A stretch of 64,000 nucleotides of DNA, taken from the NCBI RefSeq assembly GCF_014489555.1, contig NZ_CP060784.1:744001-808000 (forward strand). The letters run 5' to 3'. The DNA is from Hymenobacter qilianensis (lineage in GTDB: Bacteria; Bacteroidota; Bacteroidia; Cytophagales; Hymenobacteraceae). The notes under the pieces were generated by a model. The model was not told where the DNA came from and searched no databases. It worked only from the letters and a program-made list of their open reading frames with translations. The position numbers were made by a program, and so were the translations under genes. Below, one piece after another: positions 28,589 to 38,447 of the stretch (within the stretch, counting starts at the first letter, position 1; every line of letters begins with the position of its first letter).

Positions 28589-29147
28589 GTCGCACTTCGG
28601 TTGTGGTGTCGTCCTGCTTTATAGTTTCCACCGAAACCGGCCCCAGCGGCAAGCCCCCGCAATAGTCGGCCACCCGCTCACAGAACGTACGCCAGGTTTG
28701 CTCCTGCACCTGTTTGCCAACCCCGATTGTGTCGTAGGCAAAAGCCACCAGCCCGTCGCGGGAGCGCGCCCAGGAATGAATTTCGAATTGCAGCGTGTCG
28801 GGCAAGTGCGGGTGCTGACGCAGGGTAAACCGTATACGGCCCGCTTCAGGATGGTTTTCGAGCGTGATCAGCTCAAAGTAATCAGCGCCCATTTCCGTAA
28901 CCCGCACGCTGCCGTTCCAGGGACCAAGAATGCGAATTTTGAACTCGTCGCCCACGGCCAGGCAATGATCCTTGCCTTTGGTTTTCTCAAAATTGGCCAA
29001 CAAATCGGGCGAGAAGCGCTCCATTTCGCAGGTAATCGTCTGAAAAAGATCCTCGGCCGACAGGTTGGAGTGCTGAAAAGAAACTTGGTAGCAGCGTTCA
29101 AAAAAGGGCCCGGAGCCCGTGCTGGCTGGTTGTTCGGCTTTGCTCAT
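28578..29147 (-). CDS. DUF1990-like protein, second gene of a pair
   Basis: The product from ATG 29147 (MSKAEQPAS) is about 189 residues. The frame is open further upstream, but that part is proline/arginine-rich and reads through a terminator hairpin. The core (GDEFKIRILGPWNGSVRV, RIRFTLRQHPHL, LQFEIHSWARSRDG) resembles DUF1990/SRPBCC-type folds and looks distantly related to its operon partner. It may be a functional heterodimer partner or an old duplicate. The role is unknown. Confidence 0.68.
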   Translation of the reverse strand: MSKAEQPASTGSGPFFERCYQVSFQHSNLSAEDLFQTITCEMERFSPDLLANFEKTKGKDHCLAVGDEFKIRILGPWNGSVRVTEMGADYFELITLENHPEAGRIRFTLRQHPHLPDTLQFEIHSWARSRDGLVAFAYDTIGVGKQVQEQTWRTFCERVADYCGGLPLGPVSVETIKQDDTTTEVRHEG

Positions 29148-29319
29148 GGGAGGTTCGCGGCTAAAGTGTCCGCATACTTTACTTAACGCAGGCGGGCGGC
29201 CAGAGTTGAAGCGTGGGGCAACGGCTACAGAGCTTTTCGGCCAAAGGCTGGGCTTCCAAACGACCTGCTCACGCATCAGTCGCTGCTTATACAATTGAAA
29301 GCCGGTGACTTTTCTCACC

Positions 29320-29355
29320 AAAAAAAGCCCCCAGAAAAACTCTGGGGGCTTTTTT
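29320..29355 (-). terminator. Terminator of the sigma/FecR/SusC/SusD locus
   Basis: AAAAAAGCCCCCAGA and TCTGGGGGCTTTTTT enclose a short AAAAAC loop, directly downstream of susD on the minus strand. Confidence 0.88.
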
Positions 29356-29393
29356 GTCAATTTGCTTCACCGATCAGGCGCAGCAGCAGCGGA

Positions 29394-30988
29394 CTAGTAG
29401 CCCGGATTCTGGGGCAGCTTCCAGGTTTGGGCATCCTCCAGCGAGATGGGCACCAGTGGCACAGGGTTTACGGAGGTCTCCGTGGCTACGTGGGTGAGGG
29501 CGCGGGCCCGGACATCAGCCGGCAAGCTGGCCATGTAGCGCCCCGTCCGGATCAGGTCCCAAAGGCGCAGCGACTCTTCTCCAAACTCTACCCGGCGCTC
29601 GTGCCAAATGGCATTCAGCAGGGCTTGGCCCGAGAGGCCGGGGCCAGGTCGGGCAGAGTGCCGGCTGGCGTATTGGCTGGCGCGTAGGCCAGCGAGCCCA
29701 CCGTGGTGCCTGGAGGCCGGGTGGAATTGCGGGCGCGTTGCCGCACCTGATTTACTAGTGCTACCGCTTCCGGACCGCGATTCGTTTGGGCAGCAGCTTC
29801 AGCCTTCATGAGCAGAATATCGGCGTAGCGCATCTTGCGGATGTTCTGCGGACCGGAAGCATTGTTGTTGGGGGCCAAAATGGCCACCTTCCGGCTCAGA
29901 TAACCTGTGGCATTCTCCGTCCTATCAATGGTTTGGCGGATGCCCAACACCACATCACCATCCTTAATGATGGTAGCTTCCAGGCGTGGATCATTCGGCT
30001 CGAACTCGTTCACTAAGCTCTGGGTGGGGTTATTGAAGCCGTAGCCAAAGGTTTTACGATTATTCTGGAAGATGTTGTTTGTGGTACCCACCATGATAGG
30101 GCCATATCCTTCATTAGAGGTAGCAAACTGAATTTCGAATATCGATTCGCTGCTGTTCTCGCCGATTTCCTGATGAATAGTCGCGTAGTTGGGCAGCAGG
30201 CTGTACTGGCCCGAGGTGATAATTGTGCTGGTTAAATCGTACACCTCCTGCCAAGTGTGATTGTTACCATTCACGGTGCCCAGCTGGTACATGATAACCC
30301 TGGCCAGGTAGGCATTAGCAGCGCCTTTCGTGGCCCGACCCAGATCGGCGGTGGCGTAGGCACTCTTTTCGGGTAGCAAGGCCGCCGCTGCCTTCAGATC
30401 CTTCTCGATAAAGGCGTACGTTTGAGCGATGCTGGCGCGAGTAACGTTAGTGCTTTCCGTCGGCTTGGGCGTTTGCTCGAATAGAGGCACTCCCCCAAAC
30501 AGCTTCACCAGATTGAAGTAGAAATAAGCCCGCAGAAACAGGGCTTCGCCTTTAAGTCGCTGCTTCAGGGCTTCATCAATGGTGCCCGCGTCAATGTTGT
30601 TGATCACGGTGTTGGCGCGGGCAATGCCGGTAAAGCTGTGCACCCACAGGGTAGTGACCGGGGGGTTGCTGGGCGGAATGTTCCAGGTTTTGAGCTCCGT
30701 TATAGTCGGGAAGTCGCTGGGAGAGCTGCCCTTCTCGGCGTCGTCGCTCATCACGTCCCCGAACATCCATTCATACGTTTGGGCCACGAACGGGCCGTTA
30801 CCCCACTTAGGTCCCTGGTCCCAGGAAGTGACGTCGTAGATGCCGTTTACGGCCTGCACAGCGTTGGTAGGATCGCGGAACAGGGTTTCCTGGGTGGTAG
30901 CACCCAGGGGCTCTTTATCCAGGAAGCTCTCGCAACCCTGGGAAAGCCCGGCCAGCAGCATAAAGGCTATGAGGCGGGCGGTTTTCAT
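29394..30988 (-). CDS. SusD/RagB family nutrient-binding lipoprotein (frameshift)
   Basis: Restoring one base near 29637-29643 gives about 531 residues. The lipoprotein signal is MLLAGLSQGC. SusD signatures are FLDKEPLGATTQETLF near the N-terminus, the TPR-like segment LFLRAYFYFNLVKLFGG, IRKMRYADILLMKAEAAAQ, and, after the frameshift, the typical ending NAIWHERRVEFGEESLRLWD and ..LPQNPGY. It forms the lid over its SusC partner at the cell surface. ATG 31000 is four codons upstream and also possible. No glycan-active enzymes adjoin, so the substrate is unknown. Confidence 0.9.
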
Positions 30989-31020
30989 CTTGGCTATCAT
31001 CTGTAGACTAAGAATAAGCG

Positions 31021-34000
31021 TTAAAACTGAAGGTTGAAGCCCAGGCGGTAGGTGCGCGCCTGTGGGTAGTTGCCGTAATCTACCCCGTAGGCCAGGGGAT
31101 TATTGAAGAAGCCGGCAGTGGAGATTTCCGGGTCGTAGCCGGTGTACTTGGTGAAGGTGAACACGTTATCGACGGAAGCAAACACCCGGAAGCCGTTCAG
31201 GCGAAGCCGTGAGCCCAGGCCGCTGGGCAGCGTGTAGCCCAACTCCATGTTGCGGGCGCGCAGGTAGCTGCCGTCTTCCACGTGGCGGCTGCTGAAGCTG
31301 TCGTTGCCTCTGGGGCCGTTGTTGGTGTCGTTGGAGGTGATGCGGGGTTGGTCGCTGTTAGGGTTGGCGGGCGTCCAGCGGTCGAGACGGGAGGCGTAGA
31401 AGTTGCTCCACACGCCCACAAAGTTGCTGGACTTCGACAAGGTGAAGCCCGCGCCATTGACCAGCTCCGCACCCTGTACACCGTAGAGTAACACCTTGAA
31501 ATCGAAGTTGCTGTACGACAGGTTAATGGTGCCGCCATAGGTAAAGTCCGGCGTGGCGCTGCCAAGGTAGGTGTTGTCAAGGGAAGTGATTTGACCGTCC
31601 CCGTTCACGTCCTGATAACGCACGTCGCCGGGCTTGGCGCCGGGCTGAACCCGCCCCCCGGCGGCGTTCGTGTACGCATCAATCTCCGCCTGATCCCGGA
31701 AGATGCCATCCACCTGCAAGCCGTTGAAGTAAGCCACCTCGCGGCCCACGCCCGTGAGAGTCGTGTTGCCCGTCTGCACCAGCACGTTGCCGCTGGCAAT
31801 GGGGTTGGCCCCGCCCAAGTCGGTTACTTCGTTGGTGATGCGAGTGAAGTTGGCGCCCACGCTGTACTGAAGCTTCCCGATTTCGTTGCGGTAGTTAAGC
31901 GCCAGCTCCAGGCCGCGGTTGCGCAGCGAACCCACGTTGGCACTCGCTGGCGCTTGGCCCACGTAATCAGGTACGGGCAGCAGGGCAATCATGTCCTCCG
32001 TGCGCCGGATGAAATAGTCGGCCGTCAGCGAGAGCTTGCTGTCAAACAGCTCGGCGTCAATGCCCACGTCCGTGGTGATGGAGGTTTCCCACTTCAGACT
32101 CGGGTTGTTGAGTTGGGTGATGGCCAAGCCCGGCGCCGTGGCGTTGTTGAATACGTACAGTTGGTTGTTGGTCGCCACCGAGGCGTAGCCGTAGTTAGGC
32201 GCGGCGTTCTGGTTGCCCACGGCCCCGTAGCTAGCGCGCAGCTTCAACGCCGATAGCATGGCTACCTCCTTCAGGAAAGGCTCGTTGGAAATGTTCCAGG
32301 CGGCACCCACGGAAGGAAATACACCGGTCCGTACAGGAGCCAGGAACCTCGAGGTCTGGTCGAAGCGCAGAGTGCCGGTCAGCAAGTACTTGTCGCGGAA
32401 GTTGTAGTTGGCCCGGCCGAAGTACGATAAAAGCCCCGCATCGTACTGGGAGCTGCGCACGCCGTTGTTGGCGCTGCGGTTAGCCGAAATGTACTGCAAA
32501 GTAGGGTCAGCGGGCACATTAAAGCCCGTAACGGAAATGCCGTCGCCGTAGCCGCGCTGCGCTTCCTGGCCCAACGTAGCCGAAACGGAGCTATTCTGGC
32601 CGAGGTCCAGCGTATAGTTGGCATAGTTCGACCACACCCACGAGATGTTCTGGTTGCGGGTTTCAATCAGCGCGCTTTGGGCACGTTGATCTAAGGGACC
32701 AAGGAAGTACTGAGGCTGGTATGCTTTCGGGTTAAAGTTGTTGTAATTGATACCGAAAGAAGACCGGAACGATAAGCCTTTGGCCAGCGCAACATCAACG
32801 TAGGCCGTGGAAAACAGTGTGTTGGAGCGGGTCTTGCTGAACTTCTGCTCGTCGAGGTAACGCAACGCATTGGGCACGTTGGTGAGGTTGTCGTACGCAA
32901 AGCCTCCGTCGGGCAAGATGGGGTTGTGAATAGGAATGTTTTGGGTAGCGTACTCCAGCACCCGGTAGTTAACCGTATTGCCCGTACCATCAGAACTACC
33001 CGTGGTGTTGGTGTTGGTAAACGTGGCCGAGACGCCCGCCTTCACGTGCCGGGTCAGCACGAGGTCATCGTTGACGCGAATCACGTATTTCCTAAACTCC
33101 GAGTTTTTCAGAATACCATCCTGCTGGAAGTAGCTGCCGCTCACCAGAAAGCGATTTTGCTCGGTGCCGCCCGAGGCGGATAGGCTGTAATTGGTGATCA
33201 GGCCGCGCTGGGTTAACAGGTCCTGATAGTTGGTGCCAGTGGCTCCGCTCTGAATGGCTTCTTGCAGCCGCGGCGCGTAGTCGGCGGGCACTGGGCTGTT
33301 GTTATTCGTATACGCCTCCGTCACCAGCGTCGCGTACTCGGCAGCGTTGGTCAGGTCGAGCTTCTTACGGATCTGCTGGAAGCCAGTGTAGCCCGTCATA
33401 TTGAACTGGGTTTTGCCAACTTTGCCGCGTTTAGTAGTAATTAATACTACGCCATTTGCTCCCCGCGAGCCATAAATGGCCGTGGCCGAGGCGTCTTTCA
33501 GGATTTCGGTCGACTCAATGTCGGTGGGCAGCAGAAAGCCGATGTCGCCCGTTTGAATGCCGTCTACCACGTACAGCGGGTCACTGTTGTTTATGGTACC
33601 CACGCCCCGCACCCGAATCCGAGTGCCCGCGCCGGGCTGCCCACTGTTGGAGGTTACCTCTACACCTGCCGCGCGCCCTTGCAGGGCTTGCACCGGGTTG
33701 GAAGTAGCTACCTGAGCGAGCTGCGCCCCGCTGACGGAGGCCACTGCGCCCGTCAGGTCGCTCTTGCGGGCCGTGCCGTAGCCAATTACGACTACTTCAC
33801 TCAGGGCCTGTGTGTCTTCGGCCAGGGTTACAGTCAGATTGCTGGTAGCACCAGTTACGGGTATTTCCTGGCGGCTGTAGCCCACGTAACTGAATACTAG
33901 CACGCTGTTCTCGGGGGCTTGCAGGGTAAAGCTGCCATCGGCTCCGGTACCGGTGCCCGTAGTAGTGCCTTTCACCACCACCGTTACGCCCGGCAAGCCG

Positions 34001-34437
34001 CCACCTTTGGCATCCACTACCCGCCCCGAAACGGTCACGTCCGCAGCTACTGAAACGTTTGCGGTAGGTGGCACAGAAGGAAGGCGCAACACCACGCGAT
34101 TATTATCCACCTCATATTGGATCTTCAGAGGTGCCAGTATTTCGTCTACAACAGCTGAAACGGGCTTGTCTTGGGCCTGTACAGTTACTTTCCGCTCGGC
34201 GTTTAGCAGCTGTTGGCTGTACACAAAACGAATGTCGGCCTGCTTAGCAATCTGATGAAGCGTTTCAGTAATCGTTTGCGCTTCTACCCGTAAAGTAACT
34301 TTGCGGTCCAGCACGGCCTGGGCCACGGCGGGCCGCGCCGTGGCGGTACCGGCCAGCACGCACAGCAGCAGCACGTGTACTACTGCCGCCCCTATGGGGT
34401 ACCGGAAGGGCGGAAAAAAGTGTAATAGCTTTTTCAT
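31021..34437 (-). CDS. SusC/RagA TonB-dependent transporter with STN domain
   Basis: The 1138-residue protein has, in order: signal peptide, an STN signalling domain (LRVEAQTITETLHQIAKQAD, residues about 50-120), a CarboxypepD_reg-like domain (VSGRVVDAKGGGLPGVTVVV), TonB-box/plug (VVVIGYGTARKSDLTGAV, RIRVRGVGTINNSDPLYVVD, ILKDASATAIYGSRGANGVV) and a 22-strand barrel ending LGFNLQF. The STN domain means the receptor signals through the adjacent FecR anti-sigma to the ECF sigma, so transport and transcription of this locus are probably linked. It is intact despite its length. Confidence 0.95.
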   Translation of the reverse strand: MKKLLHFFPPFRYPIGAAVVHVLLLCVLAGTATARPAVAQAVLDRKVTLRVEAQTITETLHQIAKQADIRFVYSQQLLNAERKVTVQAQDKPVSAVVDEILAPLKIQYEVDNNRVVLRLPSVPPTANVSVAADVTVSGRVVDAKGGGLPGVTVVVKGTTTGTGTGADGSFTLQAPENSVLVFSYVGYSRQEIPVTGATSNLTVTLAEDTQALSEVVVIGYGTARKSDLTGAVASVSGAQLAQVATSNPVQALQGRAAGVEVTSNSGQPGAGTRIRVRGVGTINNSDPLYVVDGIQTGDIGFLLPTDIESTEILKDASATAIYGSRGANGVVLITTKRGKVGKTQFNMTGYTGFQQIRKKLDLTNAAEYATLVTEAYTNNNSPVPADYAPRLQEAIQSGATGTNYQDLLTQRGLITNYSLSASGGTEQNRFLVSGSYFQQDGILKNSEFRKYVIRVNDDLVLTRHVKAGVSATFTNTNTTGSSDGTGNTVNYRVLEYATQNIPIHNPILPDGGFAYDNLTNVPNALRYLDEQKFSKTRSNTLFSTAYVDVALAKGLSFRSSFGINYNNFNPKAYQPQYFLGPLDQRAQSALIETRNQNISWVWSNYANYTLDLGQNSSVSATLGQEAQRGYGDGISVTGFNVPADPTLQYISANRSANNGVRSSQYDAGLLSYFGRANYNFRDKYLLTGTLRFDQTSRFLAPVRTGVFPSVGAAWNISNEPFLKEVAMLSALKLRASYGAVGNQNAAPNYGYASVATNNQLYVFNNATAPGLAITQLNNPSLKWETSITTDVGIDAELFDSKLSLTADYFIRRTEDMIALLPVPDYVGQAPASANVGSLRNRGLELALNYRNEIGKLQYSVGANFTRITNEVTDLGGANPIASGNVLVQTGNTTLTGVGREVAYFNGLQVDGIFRDQAEIDAYTNAAGGRVQPGAKPGDVRYQDVNGDGQITSLDNTYLGSATPDFTYGGTINLSYSNFDFKVLLYGVQGAELVNGAGFTLSKSSNFVGVWSNFYASRLDRWTPANPNSDQPRITSNDTNNGPRGNDSFSSRHVEDGSYLRARNMELGYTLPSGLGSRLRLNGFRVFASVDNVFTFTKYTGYDPEISTAGFFNNPLAYGVDYGNYPQARTYRLGFNLQF

Positions 34438-34547
34438 GGAATGGATTTAGTGGTGGTGGTAATGGAGGTGAAAAAGGCAACTAGTGTTCACTTAACACTT
34501 TATGATTCAGATCTTTCATTTTTATTTTGTGCAGATATGCGCGGCAA

Positions 34548-35594
34548 TTAGCCCCCCAGCGGCGGCTGACAGCCCTTGCTGTGCATGATGATCTGCGCAT
34601 CCGACAAGCTGTAATAGGCATCCAGCGACTTGCACAGCAAGCCCAGCTTTTCAAATAAGGGCTCGTCGTAGAAGGTGATGCTGACGGTGCAGCCAGCCAG
34701 CGTGGCTTTATCGTACTCGATGTCAACTCCGTAGGCTTTTTCCAGGGCCTGTAGCACCTCCGTCACGGGGCGCTCCTCGAACTCGAAGGACTGCGGCGCC
34801 AGCACCACGGGCTTATCAACCAGTTCCTTTTTCAGCCGCCGACTGACGGCAGAGTACACCACCTGCTGATTGGGCAGCAGCAGTATGCTTGGGGCGGCCA
34901 GCGGCGCCGTGTCGGACGTGGCAGGTTTGCGGGCTTGCACGGCTACTTTTCCCTCACTTACCGCTACCGAGGCCACTTTGCTCTCGGCGTAGGCCTTCAC
35001 CCGGAAACTGGTACCAAGCACGGTAGTCACTACCTGGCGGGTGAAAACCAGGAAGGGGCGCGCGGGATTTTTGCTGACCTGAAAAAAGGCTTCTCCCTGA
35101 AGATATACTTTCCGCTTGGGGCCCGTAAATGCCGTCAGATACCGCAGCCTACTACCCGGATGCAGCGTGATCCGGCTTTTATCCGGCAATTGAAACTGCT
35201 GCACCTGCCGGGTCGTGTTGCGGTGGCGGGTCCACCCATCGGCGGCCGCTACCGTTGGCTGGGACTGGCGCGTGTGGGAGGACTTGGTAAACAGCAGCAA
35301 CAGCCCCAGGCTAAGCACCAATAGCACCAGCGCGGCGGCCTGCATCTGAGGCTTCTGCCAAAAGCTTGCCGGATGAACCAGTACGCGGGTTTCGGAAGCA
35401 GCGGCGGCTTTAGTCTGCTGATGGAGGCGCTGCCAAATGGCATCTTCCACCGCTTCCTGATTCTGACTCAGCAGCACCGTGCCGTCGGCCTCCTCCAAAT
35501 GATTGTACCACTGCTCTACCCGCGCCCGTTCGGCGGGCGTGCAGCGGCCATCGAGGTAGCGTTGAAGCAAGGCGTAAAATTCGTCTTCAGTCAC
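34548..35594 (-). CDS. FecR-family anti-sigma factor
   Basis: The 348-residue protein has an N-terminal cytoplasmic sigma-binding part (LLQRYLDGRCTPAERARVEQ), one membrane helix at about residues 87-105 (ALVLLVLSLGLLLLF), the FecR domain (QFQLPDKSRITLHPGSRLRY, VYLQGEAFFQVSKNPARPF, TVLGTSFRVKAY) and a C-terminal DUF4974/STN-like fold (FEFEERPVTEVLQALEKAYG). It relays the state of the SusC STN domain to the sigma factor encoded upstream. Confidence 0.93.
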   Translation of the reverse strand: MTEDEFYALLQRYLDGRCTPAERARVEQWYNHLEEADGTVLLSQNQEAVEDAIWQRLHQQTKAAAASETRVLVHPASFWQKPQMQAAALVLLVLSLGLLLLFTKSSHTRQSQPTVAAADGWTRHRNTTRQVQQFQLPDKSRITLHPGSRLRYLTAFTGPKRKVYLQGEAFFQVSKNPARPFLVFTRQVVTTVLGTSFRVKAYAESKVASVAVSEGKVAVQARKPATSDTAPLAAPSILLLPNQQVVYSAVSRRLKKELVDKPVVLAPQSFEFEERPVTEVLQALEKAYGVDIEYDKATLAGCTVSITFYDEPLFEKLGLLCKSLDAYYSLSDAQIIMHSKGCQPPLGG

Positions 35595-35734
35595 TGGATA
35601 AGGGGTTTAGCAAGCTTCCACTTATCAAGTCAGCGAACTAGCCAGTAACCCTAAACCCATTCTGGCTTTTTTTGCAAGAAAAGCCACACCAATTTGCCCC
35701 CACCAGCTATGTAACTGCCAACGTGCGTTTTACC

Positions 35735-36364
35735 TTACTGTAAAAAAGTAAACAAAGAGAGCGTAAGCACCAAAAAGTCGCGCAGGTAGCTCCGCAGCAG
35801 CTTTAGCGCCTTGGTCAGGTGATACTCCACCGTTTTTTCCGAGAGGTTGACCCGCACCGAGATTTCGGGTACGGTACAATGCTCCAACCGGCTGAGCTGA
35901 AATACCTGCCGGGATTTTTCGGGCAGATTCTCCACACCGGCCAGCAAGGCGTCGTTCAAGTCATTGAGGGCCAGGAAATTTTCGGTATTAGCCGTACTGG
36001 ACGACGCGTGAAGCTGGCAATACAGCTCATAGCCCGACTTCAGCTTCCGTGATTTGATGAAGTTGATAATCCGGTACCGAACGGCCGAAAACAAGTACTG
36101 ATCGAGCTGCTGAATCTGCAGGCTGGCGCGCCGGCTCCAGAGGTCGGCCAGCAAGTCCTGAACCAACTCCTCGGCTTCTTCCCGCTGCTTAAGCTTCCGG
36201 TAGGCCACCGTGAACAGCCGATAACAGTAACGCTTATAGATCTCCTCGAATGCACCCTCATCATCTGCCCGCAAAGCTTGCAGCAGGTCAGCGTCGGTGT
36301 AAGAAGCGTATAAGCGAACAGAAAAGGACTTCACGAAATTCAAATAATGTAAGCGACCAGACAC
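35735..36364 (-). CDS. ECF sigma factor (Bacteroidales-type, FecI-like)
   Basis: The 209-residue sigma-70 family protein has region 2 (DADLLQALRADDEGAFEEIY, AEELVQDLLADLWSRRASL) and region 4 (LPEKSRQVFQLSRLEHCTV, EISVRVNLSEKTVEYHL). It belongs to the group paired with FecR/SusC in Bacteroidota. The first 20 or so codons are not conserved-looking, so a later start is possible. It heads the minus-strand locus and should activate susCD when SusC is occupied. Confidence 0.92.
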   Translation of the reverse strand: MSGRLHYLNFVKSFSVRLYASYTDADLLQALRADDEGAFEEIYKRYCYRLFTVAYRKLKQREEAEELVQDLLADLWSRRASLQIQQLDQYLFSAVRYRIINFIKSRKLKSGYELYCQLHASSSTANTENFLALNDLNDALLAGVENLPEKSRQVFQLSRLEHCTVPEISVRVNLSEKTVEYHLTKALKLLRSYLRDFLVLTLSLFTFLQ

Positions 36365-36582
36365 ATTGCCATTACACTGCTTGTCAGTAGCTTACATGCC
36401 AGCCCCAACCAACTTGCCCCCCGGCTAAGCTAGTCAAACCGGGCTGGGCGCGAATTGATTCAAGCTAACGACCGGGATTTGGCTCATAGTACGCAAAAAA
36501 GTTGGCGTTGAAACACCATTCGTCAGCTTTTCCAACAGCCATTCGTAGAAGGGAAATTTGCCCCCAGCCTTTCTCCCGCTAT

Positions 36583-37259
36583 ATGTACCGCCCCTACCAC
36601 CCGCCCGCCGACCCCATCGTAGTTCGCGACCTGACCCAGCAGCAGGAAGAAATGCGCACCCGTGTCCGAATAGAGCCCCTCCACGCCGAGCCTACCTTCA
36701 TTGCCGGCTGTGACTCCTCATTTCCCACACCGGAAACCATTCTATCGGTGTTTGTGCTGCTGCGTTACCCCACGCTGGAGTTGGTGGAGAAAGTTTATCA
36801 TGTAGGCCCCGTAACGGTGCCGTATGTGCCCGGCTTTCTGGCGTTTCGCGAAGCGCCCAACCTGCTGAAAGCCTACGAAAAGCTTCAACAAAAGCCCGAT
36901 GTAATTATGGTGGATGGGCACGGCATTGCGCACAAACGCCGCATGGGTATTGCCGCTCACCTCGGCGTGCTGCTCGATACGCCTACTTTCGGGGTGGCCA
37001 AAAGCCTGCTCACCGGCAAATTTGAGGACCCCGCCCCACGGCCGGCAGCCGGTCGCCGCTGCTCGACAAAGGCGAATTAATCGGGGAAGTGCTGCGCACC
37101 AAGGACCGCGTGCTGCCTGTATTCGTCAGCCCTGGCCACCGCTGCGACCAGGCCAACGCCACGCGCCTCGCCGTAGCCTGCACCCGCGGCTACAAGCTCC
37201 CAGAGCCTACACGCCTGGCGGATCATTGGGCCGAGCAGTTTAAGAAAGAGATTCGCTGA
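36583..37259 (+). CDS. nfi: Endonuclease V (frameshift)
   Basis: Correcting one C in the run 37034-37037 gives about 225 residues. Motifs of the family are FIAGCDSSF (catalytic Asp), [35 protein letters not shown] (second Asp) and [13 protein letters not shown], then [28 protein letters not shown] and [12 protein letters not shown]. It cleaves near deaminated bases such as inosine in DNA or RNA. ATG 36583 is preferred over an upstream TTG because the family begins near this point. Confidence 0.9.
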
Positions 37260-37298
37260 GGCTTCCCATGACTTGTTTTTGCCTGCAAACGGTAGACG

Positions 37299-37390
37299 GT
37301 CATGCAGAGCACAGCGAAGCATCTCGCGTGTTTAGCTGGGTTACTAATCTGGTGTCAGCACGCGAGATGCTTCGCTGTGCTCTGCATGAC
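37299..37390. repeat. GTCATGCAGAG palindromic element
   Basis: The 92-bp near-palindrome has arms GTCATGCAGAGCACAGCGAA..GCATCTCGCGTG with their complement at the other end, and a roughly 30-base centre containing TTACTAATC. It is located between convergent nfi and gluQ. Confidence 0.9.
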
Positions 37391-37416
37391 GTTCTTATTT
37401 AAGCTTGTAAGAATAA

Positions 37417-38339
37417 TCAAACTGCGCCGCCAACCCCCGAATCCGTAAATGCCTGCTGTAAGGCCGCCAGCGATTCGCCCGCCGCTGTAGACAGCGCCAG
37501 CAGCTCCGCTACAGCGGCATAGACTACTCGTGGTGAGTTGGTTGCGCCTACTATTCCCCGATCAAGCGGTTGCTGCTGCGATTTGGATAATTTTTGCCCC
37601 CCAGCACCCAATAGTAAGCCGTGGTGGATGAACTGAGCGTGAGCAAACCCAGCCGTAGTGGGCAACTGAGAAGCTAAAAAAAGCTGCGCGGCCGTACTCG
37701 GCAATAAGTCCTCGCCGCGCACGATGAGCGTAGTGCCCAGGCGCAGATCATCGACCAGTGAAGCCACTTGGTAAGCGGGCATTCCGTCTTTTTTGCGTAT
37801 TACAAAGTCGCCCATAGTGGCTGCCAAATCTGCCTGCAAAGGGCCGCGCCACGCATCGACGATGGCAACGGGCGTGGCAGGCACGCGCACGCGCCAGGCG
37901 GCGCCGGCCGTAGCAAATGTGGCCTGACAGCTCCGGCACCCGCTTTCGGGCATCGTTGCCGGGCTGGGGGCAAATTGCTGGTGCGCGAGCAAGTGCAGGC
38001 ATACACCAACCCCGATTTCGAGCGCAAATCATCGAGCATAGCTTGATACTCGGCCAGATGATGCTGCTGCGAATACGCTTGCTCAAACTCTTCCGCATCG
38101 CGGGGACCGGTGTCGTAATCGAGCCCAAGCCAGCGGATGGTCTGGAAGATATTCTCCAGGTAAGCCGGGCGCAAACGGGCGCGGTCGAGGTCGTCGATGC
38201 GCAGGTGCAAGTGGCCGCCGGCCCGGCGCACGAGCAGCCAGGTGAGTACAAAGTTTACGGCGTTGCCCAGGTGCAGGTAGCCGCTGGGCGTTGGGGCCAA
38301 ACGTCCGCGTACCGGGTCATTAAAAGCTACATTAGCCAT
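37417..38339 (-). CDS. gluQ: Glutamyl-Q tRNA(Asp) synthetase (frameshift)
   Basis: Adding one base in the G-run 37966-37970 yields about 307 residues. It has the class I signature RLAPTPSGYLHLGNAVNFVL (HLGN variant of HIGH), zinc-binding cysteines in VYACTCSR and GCRSC, and the KMSKS-like QKLSKSQQ. The anticodon-binding domain of full GlnRS/GluRS is missing, which is the hallmark of GluQ. This enzyme attaches glutamate to queuosine in tRNA-Asp. The start is ATG 38339. Confidence 0.9.
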
Positions 38340-38447
38340 GTTGGGGAGCAAATTACGCACTTGTCCCAATCCGCCGCGGGTTTGGTAATCGAACAAAACC
38401 TTTGACGGGCAAGCCGGTACAACGAGAAGCTTTCTACAACCTCCTCT

